A stretch of 27,271 nucleotides of DNA from Saccoglossus kowalevskii (lineage: Eukaryota; Hemichordata; Enteropneusta; Harrimaniidae), in the NCBI RefSeq assembly GCF_000003605.2, contig NW_003139322.1:23289-50559 (forward strand). The letters run 5' to 3'. The notes under the pieces were generated by a model. That model saw only the letters and a program-made list of their open reading frames with translations, was not told where the DNA came from and made no database searches. Both the position numbers and the translations under genes were made by a program. Of this stretch, positions 1-9,490 are shown piece by piece (position 1 is the first letter of the stretch; each line of letters opens with the position of its first letter).

Positions 1-918
1 ATATTTTATAGTTAGGGAGATCACAAAATCAGCCATTAATATTACCTTCTCTGATTTAACCTTTTAGAAAAACGAAACAATCATTGTGTATATGTGTACA
101 TCGAAGGAAACATGCTTGCTTCAATGACAATTACATGTATTTTTCATCACTGGACTATAATTAGACCAGACTCAATAAAAAAATAATTTACCAAATTGGA
201 TTATAAAATGTGTCATATTTACCTATTGAAAAGATATCTGATTAAAAAAAACACCGACCACTAAGTGACGCATGCGATGCAATTTTATAAGAGTACTAAA
301 CAATAATACTTGCAATATTATAACTACCTCGCATTCCTATATGGCTATCTAAATCCTATAATAATTTACTGACATCGCATAAACGTGATTAAATACCTTT
401 GTATTTATCAACAGATGGTTCGTGAATATATAATGCACACTACCAAAACTAAAAGCAATTGAAAATAGTTATTATCGACAATCTATTCGCTATGTCAAGA
501 TGAAAATACGTTATTTTGGTATAATCGCATACATCGAATTTTTGATCTACAAGCAAACTAATGTGACTGTGCCATGCTTTAAGGTTATGTTAATTAGGAC
601 ACGCGTCGAATTAAAAAAAAAAAAACAATTGAAGCGCTTTACAAATTCATCCTCGTTTTCGTTTGCAATTTCGAGTATAACACACACAATTATTTATTGT
701 TAGAGTAATTCAATTGATGAATTTATATTTATTTATTGATTTTAAGCAAAACAGAAATAAATATTATCAGGCTATTTTGAATTTCTCTTATTACAAAAGT
801 ATGTGAATAATTATTATTCAGAAACAAAATCAAAATGAAAAACCAACATTTTCAAATATCAATTACTGTTTTGAAACACGGCCATTGATCCCATATCTTG
901 TACAATTATAGTAAACTT
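1..918. other. AT-rich non-coding DNA, probably intron of gene A
   Basis: No convincing exon or recognisable transposon coding sequence was found. If the exon at 1408-1647 is real, this stretch belongs to its first intron, which runs off the left edge of the window. A homopolymer A run lies near 613. The 67-residue open frame at 500-703 has the AT-driven composition of non-coding DNA and no recognisable motif. Confidence 0.5.
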
Positions 919-1272
919 GGGTGTTGGCAGTTCAGTATAGATATGCAACCAGTGTTTAAAATTGGGACATCGACCCCTTAACTTAAACAAGATTTATAGT
1001 ATAGGTGGGTGTAGGCAATTCAGTATGGATATGCAACCAGTGTGCAACATATCTACATTGATATATATTTTACCTTAACAAGTGCCATAGGGAACGTAGC
1101 TGATGGGATCTCAGTGTAGACATGCAACCAATGTGTAAAATTGGGACATCGACCCCTTAACTTAAACAAGATTTATAGTATACATGGGTGCAGGCAATTC
1201 AGTGTGGATATGCAACCAACGTGCAAAATATATGGACATCGACCCTTTAACTTAAAACAAGAACCATAGTAT
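919..1272. repeat. Four-copy tandem repeat, unit about 88 bp
   Basis: Four head-to-tail units start near 919, 1006, 1091 and 1185. Each contains a block reading ATATGCAACCA (ACATGCAACCA in the third). Three of them, all but the second, then carry GACATCGACC followed by TTAACTTAAA and an AAGATTTATAGTATA-like end. Unit 2 has a diverged middle (1045-1085) in place of the GACATCGACC block, so the array is old. Copies 1 and 3 are closest in the second half of the unit. It lies in the presumed first intron of gene A, about 135 bases downstream of the donor on the minus strand. Confidence 0.85.
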
Positions 1273-1407
1273 AAGCATGGGCGTATATTGCATTGAATAC
1301 AAAATGGCGAAACACGTGTTTTATGACCTCCAAGTATGCAGATGTGCGGACAAAAATGATAGTACCGTGATGGCCTTGATGTTCAGGTCCATTTCATCAT
1401 TATTTAC

Positions 1408-1647
1408 CCCTACAAGCTCCGTAGTCTCTATGCTAGGGTACTCATTGTTGCACAACCATGGCGAAATCTTACATTGAATCATCATTTTCTGATACCCATC
1501 CAAACTATCATAAGTGGCGTCGGCACGTCGAAAGGAGGTCGGCGGCTGATGGTTGCTCTTGTGAAATAAAATCATATTCACGATGAGAGACATAGTTAGA
1601 AGCGACGCAAATAAGTAACCAGTAAGATCAAGACAGGCGTTTTTCAT
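1408..1647 (-). CDS. Gene A first coding exon: type II membrane protein N-terminus (partial)
   Basis: The minus-strand ATG at 1647 opens an 80-codon exon that ends exactly at codon 80, before a GTAAAT donor at 1407-1402 (phase 0). The open frame runs on to 1321, but the donor explains the loss of protein-like composition after residue 80. Residues 1-9 are a short tail. Residues about 10-28 (GYLFASLLTMSLIVNMILF) are one hydrophobic segment, followed by a polar luminal stem with a cysteine pair (QC, six residues, C) at residues 59 and 66. This plan, and the phase-0 donor, match the exons at 6986-7174 and 23475-23837, the first of which is joined to an O-fucosyltransferase-like exon. By inference gene A encodes a related Golgi/ER membrane enzyme, but its catalytic exons lie beyond the left edge of the window. 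The family link rests on architecture and weak similarity only. Confidence 0.45.
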
Positions 1648-1688
1648 CTTGTAAAACCAATATGGCGGAGCTCAATGCGTGAAATTTG

Positions 1689-1702
1689 GTGCCACCTAGT
1701 GT
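1689..1702 (-). promoter_or_regulatory. CTCF-like core motif upstream of gene A
   Basis: On the minus strand the 14 bases fit the degenerate CTCF core CCASYAGRKGGCRC at 13 of 14 positions (first base A). The site lies about 40 bases upstream of the gene A start codon, in the expected promoter or 5' UTR. CTCF is widespread in bilaterians, but a single match can occur by chance, and very similar CGCC-CTAG words recur elsewhere in the window. Confidence 0.25.
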
Positions 1703-3640
1703 AGATTGTGTTGAAATTATGAATAGGCGAATCATGAAATAACAGGGTAGGTCAATCACACTATCATTCGCACACTTTCAAATCCTTTATCGGAGATCGT
1801 CAGTTTTGCTGGATAGCTACAGGAATACTTCAATACGCTGGAATGTCCACCCAGTTGCCACTTTTTTGAGTTAAAACGGTTAATCATCCAACAATCGTTG
1901 TTCGTTCCTAATTCATTAAATTAAGGTGCGCTGTTCGCTTTCGATGATAGTGTTTTCATAATCTGTAACATCTGCTAGTAATCCCCTACTATTCCTGTGT
2001 CATTTCAATATCGTGTATGCATGGTTACGTGGCTGTAATCTCTCAACACCGTTGTTTTGATTATTTCCCTACTAAGCCTGCTCTATACAGTATATATAAC
2101 GTATATAGTGGATATGTATTAAACATGAACAAGAGTATTTGTCATAGAGCACTCTCTATGTAAAAAATTGTGTGTTGATTTGGAGACACCGTGTGAAATG
2201 TAGATTATCGTGTTTTGGCTAATTCAATAAAAAATATTTTACCCGAACTGGTTTTGTAATTTTGCCCATTATGAAATCAACACAATTGCCGTCGGACTGG
2301 GGCTTAACGTGACGTATGAACCGCTTAGTTCGTGTACCCTTGGTTTTTATATTTTTAATTTTATTTTATATAACATTTATTAAAAATATATTAAAAATTT
2401 GTATTGTTTTTAGAATGTCCTCGTTTTTTCTAGTTTAATAGCCGCGTTGACCCTTAATGATAACCCCGTATACCGCCCTCACGATATACGACTAACTTTC
2501 TACTGAAAATAGTAATACGCCCTCAATTTCCTCAGTGTTGTAGTTTCACGTTTCAGACACGCAACACGCCCTCTATAGGTTGCTGACTTTTCGTGATACT
2601 ACTAATATACATACAAACAAAATACATATATTGAACTGATTGACGCTTGTTGTGAATATAGATACTAACACTACCGTGAGCCGAATCGGCGGAAGAAGGA
2701 CCAGTACTAGAATAGATTAGATATATAAAGGTTTCTGGAAAGGACTCCTTTTCCTAGCGTTCTGTCGACTTGGAATCCACCTTTTTATCAGAAATATATA
2801 ATATCCTTCTTTTTCAGAATCCATATGAAATCATATTTTTTGTGAGGAATAATAAGCCTGAGGAGTGAATACAAACTTTCAAAAATAACGGGGAACGGTG
2901 TAGACCAAGCTTTCAAGTAACGGGAAACTTTGTCATTCAAATATTTTAATGAGAACATGTGAAATATTATCACAGCCCAAAGAATATCATACTTTAATAA
3001 GGTGCAATATCTGAAATATGTTGTTCAAGTAACAAGCCCTTCAAACGATTTCATTGAAAAGAGTACAGAAAGAATCTGTGAATAAATATTAGATGATAAT
3101 GATTCGAAGTTTCGCAGACACAACATGACATGAACATTAAAAACGAGTTTATATCTGTACTCATCAACGACATATGGGAAAGTACACTACAGCTCAAATC
3201 AAAAAGTGCTTCTATTAGCAAATGATGACCAATGGCAGGGGGCTAGTGGCGTAAACCCGCGACCGGAACTGTAGCCACTGTCTACATCGTTGTTATTTTA
3301 TCTGTTTGTAGACATAGCCATGTTTTACAGGCAAATATGTCAGCGTTAGTATTTCATTCTCTTGCATATTCAAATTAGAAGTTGTGATAGGTCAAATACC
3401 GCCCTCTATTCCCCTAACTACCATTTACATAAAACATTAATTAAAGCACCGTTGTCGTCACAATGCGCATGCTCGAATTGTGTGTAAATAATTAACATGG
3501 TACGCGATGCACACGTGACCGCAGGGGACACAGCGCGATGGTATGACCATGGTGCTTTGCGAATACGAAAATGTTAGTTGAACTTACCCCAATGCATATA
3601 TGCATTACATTCTCGGGCCCGGGAGCCTGAGCAAACACCA
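1703..3640. other. AT-rich intergenic or intronic DNA without a recognised gene
   Basis: This is where gene A's promoter and the missing 3' exons of gene B would be expected, since both genes run on the minus strand. I found no exon in it with family motifs. The 61-codon minus-strand frame at 2788-2973 has no recognisable motif. Three CGCCCTC words at 2474, 2518 and 2567 are spaced 44 and 49 bases apart, and a fourth is at 3400. Confidence 0.5.
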
Positions 3641-3668
3641 AGGCAATTTCACCGTCTGGCAAACACAG

Positions 3669-3704
3669 CCGGTGAAAACGACGGTTGAAAACAACCGGTG
3701 AAAA
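3669..3704 (+). repeat. Three CCGGTGAAAA-type direct repeats, 13 bp period
   Basis: CCGGTGAAAA occurs at 3669-3678 and 3695-3704, with the variant CGGTTGAAAA at 3682-3691, so the starts are exactly 13 bases apart. The complementary word TTTCACCG lies upstream at 3647-3654 and TTTTCACCG downstream at 3827-3835, so the cluster could form foldbacks with either. It directly abuts an ATG at 3705. Confidence 0.7.
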
Positions 3705-3917
3705 ATGTACTTTGGGCTAATTGTTGTGGCTCTCCTGATCAATGTGACAAAATTATCCCTACATGTACAACATGGTTGTTCAGGATTGTGTCACAGATGT
3801 TTTTTTCTGTTTTTTGACTTTAGCTATTTTCACCGATTCTTCGACCGGCGTCCCACAGCAGCTCCCATAAAGCCCATAGAAATACAAGGTACAGCGGTGC
3901 GCGTCTTAGCAACATAG
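3705..3917 (+). CDS. Doubtful small ORF with hydrophobic N-terminus
   Basis: A 70-codon frame starts at the ATG just after the 13 bp repeat cluster. Residues about 1-20 (MYFGLIVVALLINVTKLSLH) could act as a signal peptide or membrane anchor. A cysteine-bearing segment (QHGCSGLCHRC) and a Phe-rich run follow. A possible donor (AAG/GTACAG) lies at 3889, which would make it a 184-base first exon in phase 1, unlike the phase-0 first exons of the O-fucosyltransferase-like genes here. I do not recognise a family. It may well be a chance ORF. Confidence 0.15.
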   Translation: MYFGLIVVALLINVTKLSLHVQHGCSGLCHRCFFLFFDFSYFHRFFDRRPTAAPIKPIEIQGTAVRVLAT

Positions 3918-4415
3918 AACGTTTTGTAACGCAGCTCCGCTCGAGAGTACCGTATATATAAATTTGCGTTAGCTATAAATTTCGTGAATTTCATTGCTTT
4001 TTTCGGATTATTTCAAAAACCTGTTTTTAAAAAGTGTACAGCAGGGTGTTAACCAGCCCAGGAATTCGCTAGTAGCTAACAAACTTGATGAATCACTATT
4101 CTGTGGCAATGCATTTTGTTTTCAAACCCAGGAGTACCCAGAAGCTGTCACATCTCGAAATTGTTTTCTGTGACATAGGATGGAATGAAAATCATTTTAA
4201 AAATAGCATGGAATGAAAAGATATGATACTATTATTGATATATATATTATTTTTAAAATGTTACTTAAATCATAAGTGCGATCTTAATATTTCGTTATAT
4301 GTAATGGGAGGTCCAAAAAACGTACTTTTCAATAATTTTTATGAACCGTAGAACGTGGGGTTGTGGTTGTCATAGTAACATGTGGTTTCTATGTGGTTTA
4401 TATTGACCTACTTAC

Positions 4416-5074
4416 ACTTCGCCTGTCCTGTTCCGCCAGTGAAGGGCAGCAAACCGATGTCCATTACAAATGTAACTCATTGCATTGCTTCCGATGTCCC
4501 TGATAAAGCCTGTCCGTCGCAGGTGAAAATCAGACAAATCTGTGATTGTACGACTCTGTATTGGAGACGGGTTTTGAACAATTCCATCATTAATATAAAA
4601 CATAACACATTTATCCTGATCGTCCGGCGTTTTCTGGCCCTGGCTTGTCTCGTCTGGGTCTGGAATGACTATATCAAAAATGTTCTTCACTAAGGCCCTA
4701 AGCTGCTCAAGTTCTGTTTTGAAGTAGGTGTTGTTGAAATCAATATCTTGCGGCCACATCACCGTAATACTCTCATTCTTACACGCGTCTTTATATTCCG
4801 TCACTGTCGCTACAGGCATTAATTTCCTGAGATGATCGACGTCGAACGTCTCTTGAAACAAGCGTTCAGAATCAATCTCAAAACGTCCGTATTTAAAAAA
4901 AGAGCTCGTCACTAGAGTTCTGTTTTCCAACAATGCCACCTTCAAGGCCGCTTTGATACCCTGGTATTGGAAGCTTGGGCCATTCTTCGTCTGTATTGGG
5001 AACAGATACCTTGGCATCGTCATTGGAGCTTGCGATCGGATTGTTCTATGTGACAGATATCCGTCTGTCAACTC
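4416..5074 (-). CDS. Gene B exon 2: O-fucosyltransferase-like domain, N-terminal half
   Basis: The exon lies between a minus-strand acceptor (TATTTTACAG, ending at 5075) and a strong GTAAGT donor at 4415-4410. It begins in phase 0, matching exon 1 at 6986-7174, and ends in phase 2. It encodes about 219 residues that I assign to the GDP-fucose protein O-fucosyltransferase superfamily (PF10250-like). Near exon residues 22-59 is an entry block with NGPSFQYQG and then NRTLV, resembling the family's nucleotide-sugar domain opening with its 'LNRTLV' strand. At residues 208-219 is FAALHWRNRTGE, corresponding to the family's H-x-R substrate-binding motif. Sequons (NRT, NES, NNT, NRT) suit a secretory-pathway luminal domain. 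The family transfers fucose from GDP-fucose to protein Ser/Thr, but the acceptor here is unknown. The C-terminal half of the domain was not found in the following 2.7 kb, so the gene may use short, unrecognised exons or be truncated. Confidence 0.7.
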
Positions 5075-6719
5075 CTGTAAAATATTGAAATTGGAGATTT
5101 GTACGTGTTATGTTGTATGCAAGTGACATTTTTGTACACGGAAGGCCGTCGTGGGGGAGGTTAACACTACTGGAAAGGGGCTCCCTTGTATTCATACCTC
5201 GGATACTAGTAAAACGCTACGTAAACTACAATATATATGAATGTATACGAAAATATTACGTCATATATTTGAATAATATGCAGTACAACGCAGAATCGTC
5301 ACAGCCGACATTATACAAAAAGACAATTACAATAAATTCACAGTCACTGGAGGGGTGAAAATAGCCAGTTTATTCACAACGATGCAACAACCCCCGCATT
5401 AAAATGAGAACTAATATTTGACGAATAGTCACAAACTCACTAAATGCTGTATATCTGCCAACAATTTAACAGTCAACGTTGTTATAACACTAGATGAAGA
5501 AAAAGAGAGGATTGACATCCTGCGACCGCTAAAACATACCAACCATAAATTTGACCCAAAATGTATTTTGAGCGAATAGTGCTAGATACACCCATTAACG
5601 AAACACATACTCTTTTTATATAGCATCGCAAAATTGGAGACGGTATTCGTTTAATAGAGGGCGTTAACTATTTCCATAAACTTGATTTATCTGTTAGCTG
5701 TTAGCTGTAGATTTCCGCGAAGTATTTGACAGTGTGGGATGAGTTTGTGTATTTCCTGCACTCAAAATCATTTAATTGTGGTTCTTTGCTGCTGCAATTA
5801 ATTCAGTCTTAGACTGGTCAATCCTATGAATTGTGTTATTAATGGGGGGAGGGACAAAAACATAATACATATTAATATGGGCCAGACAGGATGATCATAT
5901 TTCACCTTATTTGTTTATATTATATGTACAGATACTTCGGATTTCTAACAAACCTAACAGCTCTATCCAGTCCCATCCTCGTGACATAACTAAATGTTAG
6001 ATGGGTGCTTGGTTGCAACACTCTTGTAACATATGGATATTTTTCACAATTAGTCAAGGCTCGCCATAAATTGTGACAAATCGGAAGCAATTCGGTTGGG
6101 AAGGTGGGGGATTCGTGGAGATATTCCGTTAGTGGTATCATGCCAAATTCACCAATTAAAATAATTTCTAGTACAACAAAAATAAATCACGTGACTATAA
6201 TTGTTCTGGATTATTAGACTCGGTCAAGTTCATACTGAATTTCTCACTATAACTAATACAATTCAGAATACTTTCATTATGTATATACGTCTATCAATAT
6301 CGAACCAACACACATTAACAAATATTTATATTTACTGTATAATCGTACGTAACATGCGCACATTTTGTGAAATATAATTGGTTTATTGTGAGCACAATTG
6401 CAGTAAATATAGTGCAACAGCTGGCAAGTTAGTGTGGACGTAACCAATGATAACGATATTAGAATGTACATGCATTGTACATTTCTTTCGTATAGACAAA
6501 TAATTTGTTTCATTTGTTTACTCTTTTCACAGTCCAAATAAAACGCACATAAGCGATTACTTGTCTACAGGTGCTTAAGTTAATAACACATTTAGGTACA
6601 AACAGAAATGTAATCGACAATGACAGTTGAAAAAGACTAATTTAGTCCGAGTATTATAGCAGATGTAATATCCGATATTTTGCTTCCAAACAACATACTG
6701 CACTCAGGGACGTTTTTTT
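5075..6719 (-). other. Intron 1 of gene B
   Basis: This DNA lies between the donor at 6985 and the acceptor at 5075 of the minus-strand gene B. It is AT-rich with no recognised exon. Several short open frames (for example 5110-5358 plus, 5920-6141 minus and 6277-6537 minus) lack motifs and splice logic. One TAGAGGGCG word is at 5655, and a short doubled TAGCTGT lies near 5695. Confidence 0.55.
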
Positions 6720-7375
6720 TTTCGATTAATCCACTATTTCCACCATATTTCCGTATACAAAGGATTTAAAGCTTTCATCCATAAAAAAAAAAACGTTTTA
6801 TTTCGCCCATAATACAGTAATCCATCGGATTGCTGGTGTCATATGTGACACAAATACGCCTGGGAGGTAAAATAATGTTACCCGACCCTACAGTTTTTAA
6901 CATTTACCATCATGTTATATTGTGGCAAATACCCCAAACATACGTTGCGATAATATTTACAGTGTCAATATTTAAATTGTCCTACCTTATTTGGTTGATG
7001 CCTTGCACAGCGGAAACCACGACTCTCCAAAACGTTGCATCTGAGTTCACCATATCCATTTCGTGGTGGTATAGGCCCAGTTAGCCCGAGTAAACGACCC
7101 AAAATAAACAACCACGATATTAGGCACAGCCCTAGCCACATAGAAAGAATTATAAACACCTGCCGCATGTCCATGCCAGAGCAGTGACGTTGATCAAATG
7201 AGACGAATACGATTCACCGAATAAAAATTCTGGCAATAAGTTACGGAGTAATATACGGCCACTTGGCTTAATATGTTCGTTTACAAATGCGCCCTGAAAT
7301 CGATCTGACGAAAAATTTTGTACACTATAACAACACTGTTTTGTTTTTTTTGAAAAAGACTGTGGTAATCAGTGT
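6720..7375 (-). repeat. Left arm of inverted duplication (gene B 5' end)
   Basis: This segment reappears in the opposite orientation at about 11050-11665. It covers the probable promoter/5' UTR, all of exon 1 and roughly 265 bases of intron 1. Shared landmarks read in the gene direction include CAGATCGAT, TTACTCCGTAACTTA, GACATGCG-CAGGTG, TGCAACGTTTTG, GGTATTTGCCACAATA and ATGGGCGAAA. Homology fades near the limits given, so the boundaries are approximate. Confidence 0.8.
6986..7174 (-). CDS. Gene B exon 1: membrane anchor and stem of O-fucosyltransferase-like protein
   Basis: The exon runs from ATG at 7174 to a GTAGGA donor at 6985, giving exactly 63 codons (phase 0), in frame with the acceptor at 5075. 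A second Met follows at residue 3. Residues about 6-31 (VFIILSMWLGLCLISWLFIL...) form one hydrophobic anchor after a very short cytoplasmic tail: type II topology, typical of Golgi and ER glycosyltransferases. The luminal part has a cysteine pair (RC, nine residues, C). Strong support for coding status comes from the inverted copy at 11236-11430, in which the same stretch is conserved together with the donor but carries disabling mutations. A Cys pair with the same RC-x9-C spacing occurs in the exon at 23475-23837. Start choice: the first ATG in frame, with no in-frame upstream alternative examined beyond it. Confidence 0.65.
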
Positions 7376-8049
7376 GCAAATAGTAATTCAAATTCAAGTG
7401 TTGAATTTGTAGATATTTAAAGCGAGAAATCAAATTCAGTTGTTATTCACCCGTGCAACAATGGAGTCTGTAATGATTGAAACAAGCTGTGCGTCAGCTG
7501 GATCTAAAAGCAAAACTCGAGAAAATAATAGTTCTTTTTTTAATGTCGCAAATGTAAATATATATTTAATATTTGTCGTAAAAACATTGTTAATATCCAT
7601 AATTGATAATACAACCAACGAAGCCAATTAACTACAACGGGTGACGTAATCCTGCCAGAGACGTGCGATGCTGTGATTGTGGCATAATGGTCGGTATGGA
7701 GAATATTGAACTGTGATGTCACACACTTCGAGCACATCAGTGTGATAGTTACCCCGTAGCGACCAACGCGATTAATCTGAGTGTAGTGTTTGAACAAAAA
7801 AAAACATGAGTAATATAGTCATTAATATTACATGTACATTCATACGCCATCTACGCTCGTTTGTATACGTAATGCCCCGTGTATACCAGACAGAATAGTG
7901 GTTTAATTTATTCAAATATTCAATATCAAGGCCCGGAAATGGATTTGTTTTTGTTATTAATTAATTATCTCACGTATAGATATGTGATTGAGAAAAAGAC
8001 TATGCCGGTTTTAATCATCATATTAAATCTGCTAAGTGAGGAAATGTTT
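7376..8049. other. Spacer between gene B and the satellite
   Basis: No recognised gene. Open frames on both strands at 7436-7797 overlap one another and lack motifs. This ~0.7 kb has no obvious counterpart in the right arm of the inverted duplication, where the decayed satellite almost abuts the exon copy. Confidence 0.5.
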
Positions 8050-9490
8050 CCTTGTTTTTACGTTAAACACAAGTTCGCCTTATTTATGTGTTACGCCATA
8101 GACCTTAGAATGAGATTTTAAGGTCTATGGTTACGCAAATCACACATGATTTCACGTGCTTCATGTTTTACGTTACACACGCGTTCACGTGATTCATGTT
8201 TTACGTTACACACGCGTTCACGTGATTCATGTTTTACGTTACACGCGCGTTCACGTGATTTATGTGTTACGTTACACACGCGTTCACGTGATTTATGTGT
8301 TACGTTACACACGCGTTCACATGATTCATGTTTTACGTTACACACGCGTTCACATAATTCATGTGTTACGTTACACACGCGTTCATGTGATTCATGTTTT
8401 ACGTTACACACACGTTCACGTGATTCATGTGTAACGTTAAGCACGCGTTCACGTGATTCAGGTGTTACGTTACACGCGCGTTCACGTGATTTATGTGTTA
8501 CGTTACATACGCGTTCACGTCATTTATGTGTTACGTTACACACGCGTTCACATGGTTCATGTTTTACGTTACACACGAGTCCACGTGATTCATGTGAAAC
8601 GTTACACAAGCGTTCACGTGAAACGTTACACACGCGTTTACATGATTTATGTGTTAAGTTACACACGCGTTCACATGAATCATGTGTTACGTTAAGCACT
8701 CGTTTACATGATTCATGTTTTAAGTTACACACGCGTTCAGGTGATTTATGTGTTACGTTAAGCACGCATTCACGTGATTTATGTGTTACGTTACACATGC
8801 GTTCACGTGATTCGTGTGTTACGTTACACACGCGTTCACGTGATTCGTGTGTTACGTTACGCATGCGTTCACGTGATTTATGTGTTACGTTACACACGCG
8901 TTCACGTGATTTATGTGTTACGTTACACACGCGTTCACGTGATTCGTGTGTTACGTTACACACGCGTTCACGTGATTCGTGTGTTACGTTACGCACGCGT
9001 TCAGGTGATTTATGTGTTACGTTAAGCACGCGTTCAAGTGATTCATGTGTTACGTTACACACGCGTTCACGTGATTCGTGTGTTACGTTACGCACGCGTT
9101 CACGTGATTTATGTGTTACGTTACACACACGTTCACGTGATTCATGTGTAACGTTAAGCACGCGTTCACTGATTCATGTGTTACGTTACACACGCGTTCA
9201 CGTGATTCGTGTGTTACGTTACACACGCGTTCACGTTATTTATGTTTTACGTTACACACGCGTTCACGTGTTTTATATGTTACGTTACACACGTGTTCAC
9301 GTGATTTAATGTTTTACGTTACACAAGCGTTCACGTGATTCATGTGTTACGTTACACACGCGTTCGCGTGATTCATGTTTTACATTATGTACATGTTCTT
9401 ATAAGTTATGTTCAGTATGTAACATCCAATCACGTGATTCAATTGTTACATTGAGAAAAAGTTTACGTGACACCTACACACGTCACATGA
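8050..9490 (+). repeat. 33 bp satellite array with CACGTG and ACGCGT in each unit
   Basis: More than 35 head-to-tail copies of a 33 bp unit. A typical unit contains ACGTTACACACGCGTTCACG followed by TGATTCATGTGTT. The array is tight from about 8133 to 9390 and ragged at both edges (one diverged unit at 8050-8095, several at 9390-9490). One unit near 8605-8635 lacks 9 bases and one near 9167 lacks 2. Because 33 is divisible by 3 and the unit has no stop in three of its frames, it creates long repetitive open frames on both strands (for example 8146-9309 plus and 8520-9161 minus). I regard these as by-products, not genes. Each unit carries about four CpGs in an otherwise CpG-poor region. Confidence 0.97.
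8096..8130. other. 35-nt hairpin inserted in the satellite
   Basis: CCATAGACCTTA at 8096-8107 and its exact complement TAAGGTCTATGG at 8119-8130 form a 12 bp perfect stem. One G-T wobble and two further A-T pairs extend it to 15 bp around a TGAGA loop (8111-8115). It splits a satellite-like unit between GTTACG (left) and TTACGC (right), so it seems to have been inserted into the array. TTACG on both sides could be a target duplication, but the satellite itself reads TTACGTTACGC in some units, so the insertion may equally be clean. Confidence 0.75.

Noticed and set aside
2788..2973. Minus ORF as gene B exon 3
   Set aside because: No resemblance to the O-fucosyltransferase C-terminal half, and no acceptor in the phase required by the exon 2 donor was apparent.
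6830..7084. Plus-strand ORF similar to the minus-strand ORF at 11311-11499
   Set aside because: Both are antisense shadows of the gene B exon 1 and its inverted copy. The similarity reflects the duplication, not a second gene.
7437..7650. Possible MITE bounded by TCACCCGT / ACGGGTGA
   Set aside because: Only 8 bases are perfectly inverted, inner sequences do not pair and no target duplication was found.
8118..9338. Long open frames on both strands (up to 387 codons) as repeat-protein genes
   Set aside because: They follow automatically from a stop-free 33 bp satellite. Competing frames on both strands are equally open, and there is no other gene evidence.
8133..9390. CRISPR array
   Set aside because: There are no unique spacers between repeats: the whole 33 bp unit repeats head to tail, and the surrounding DNA is eukaryotic.
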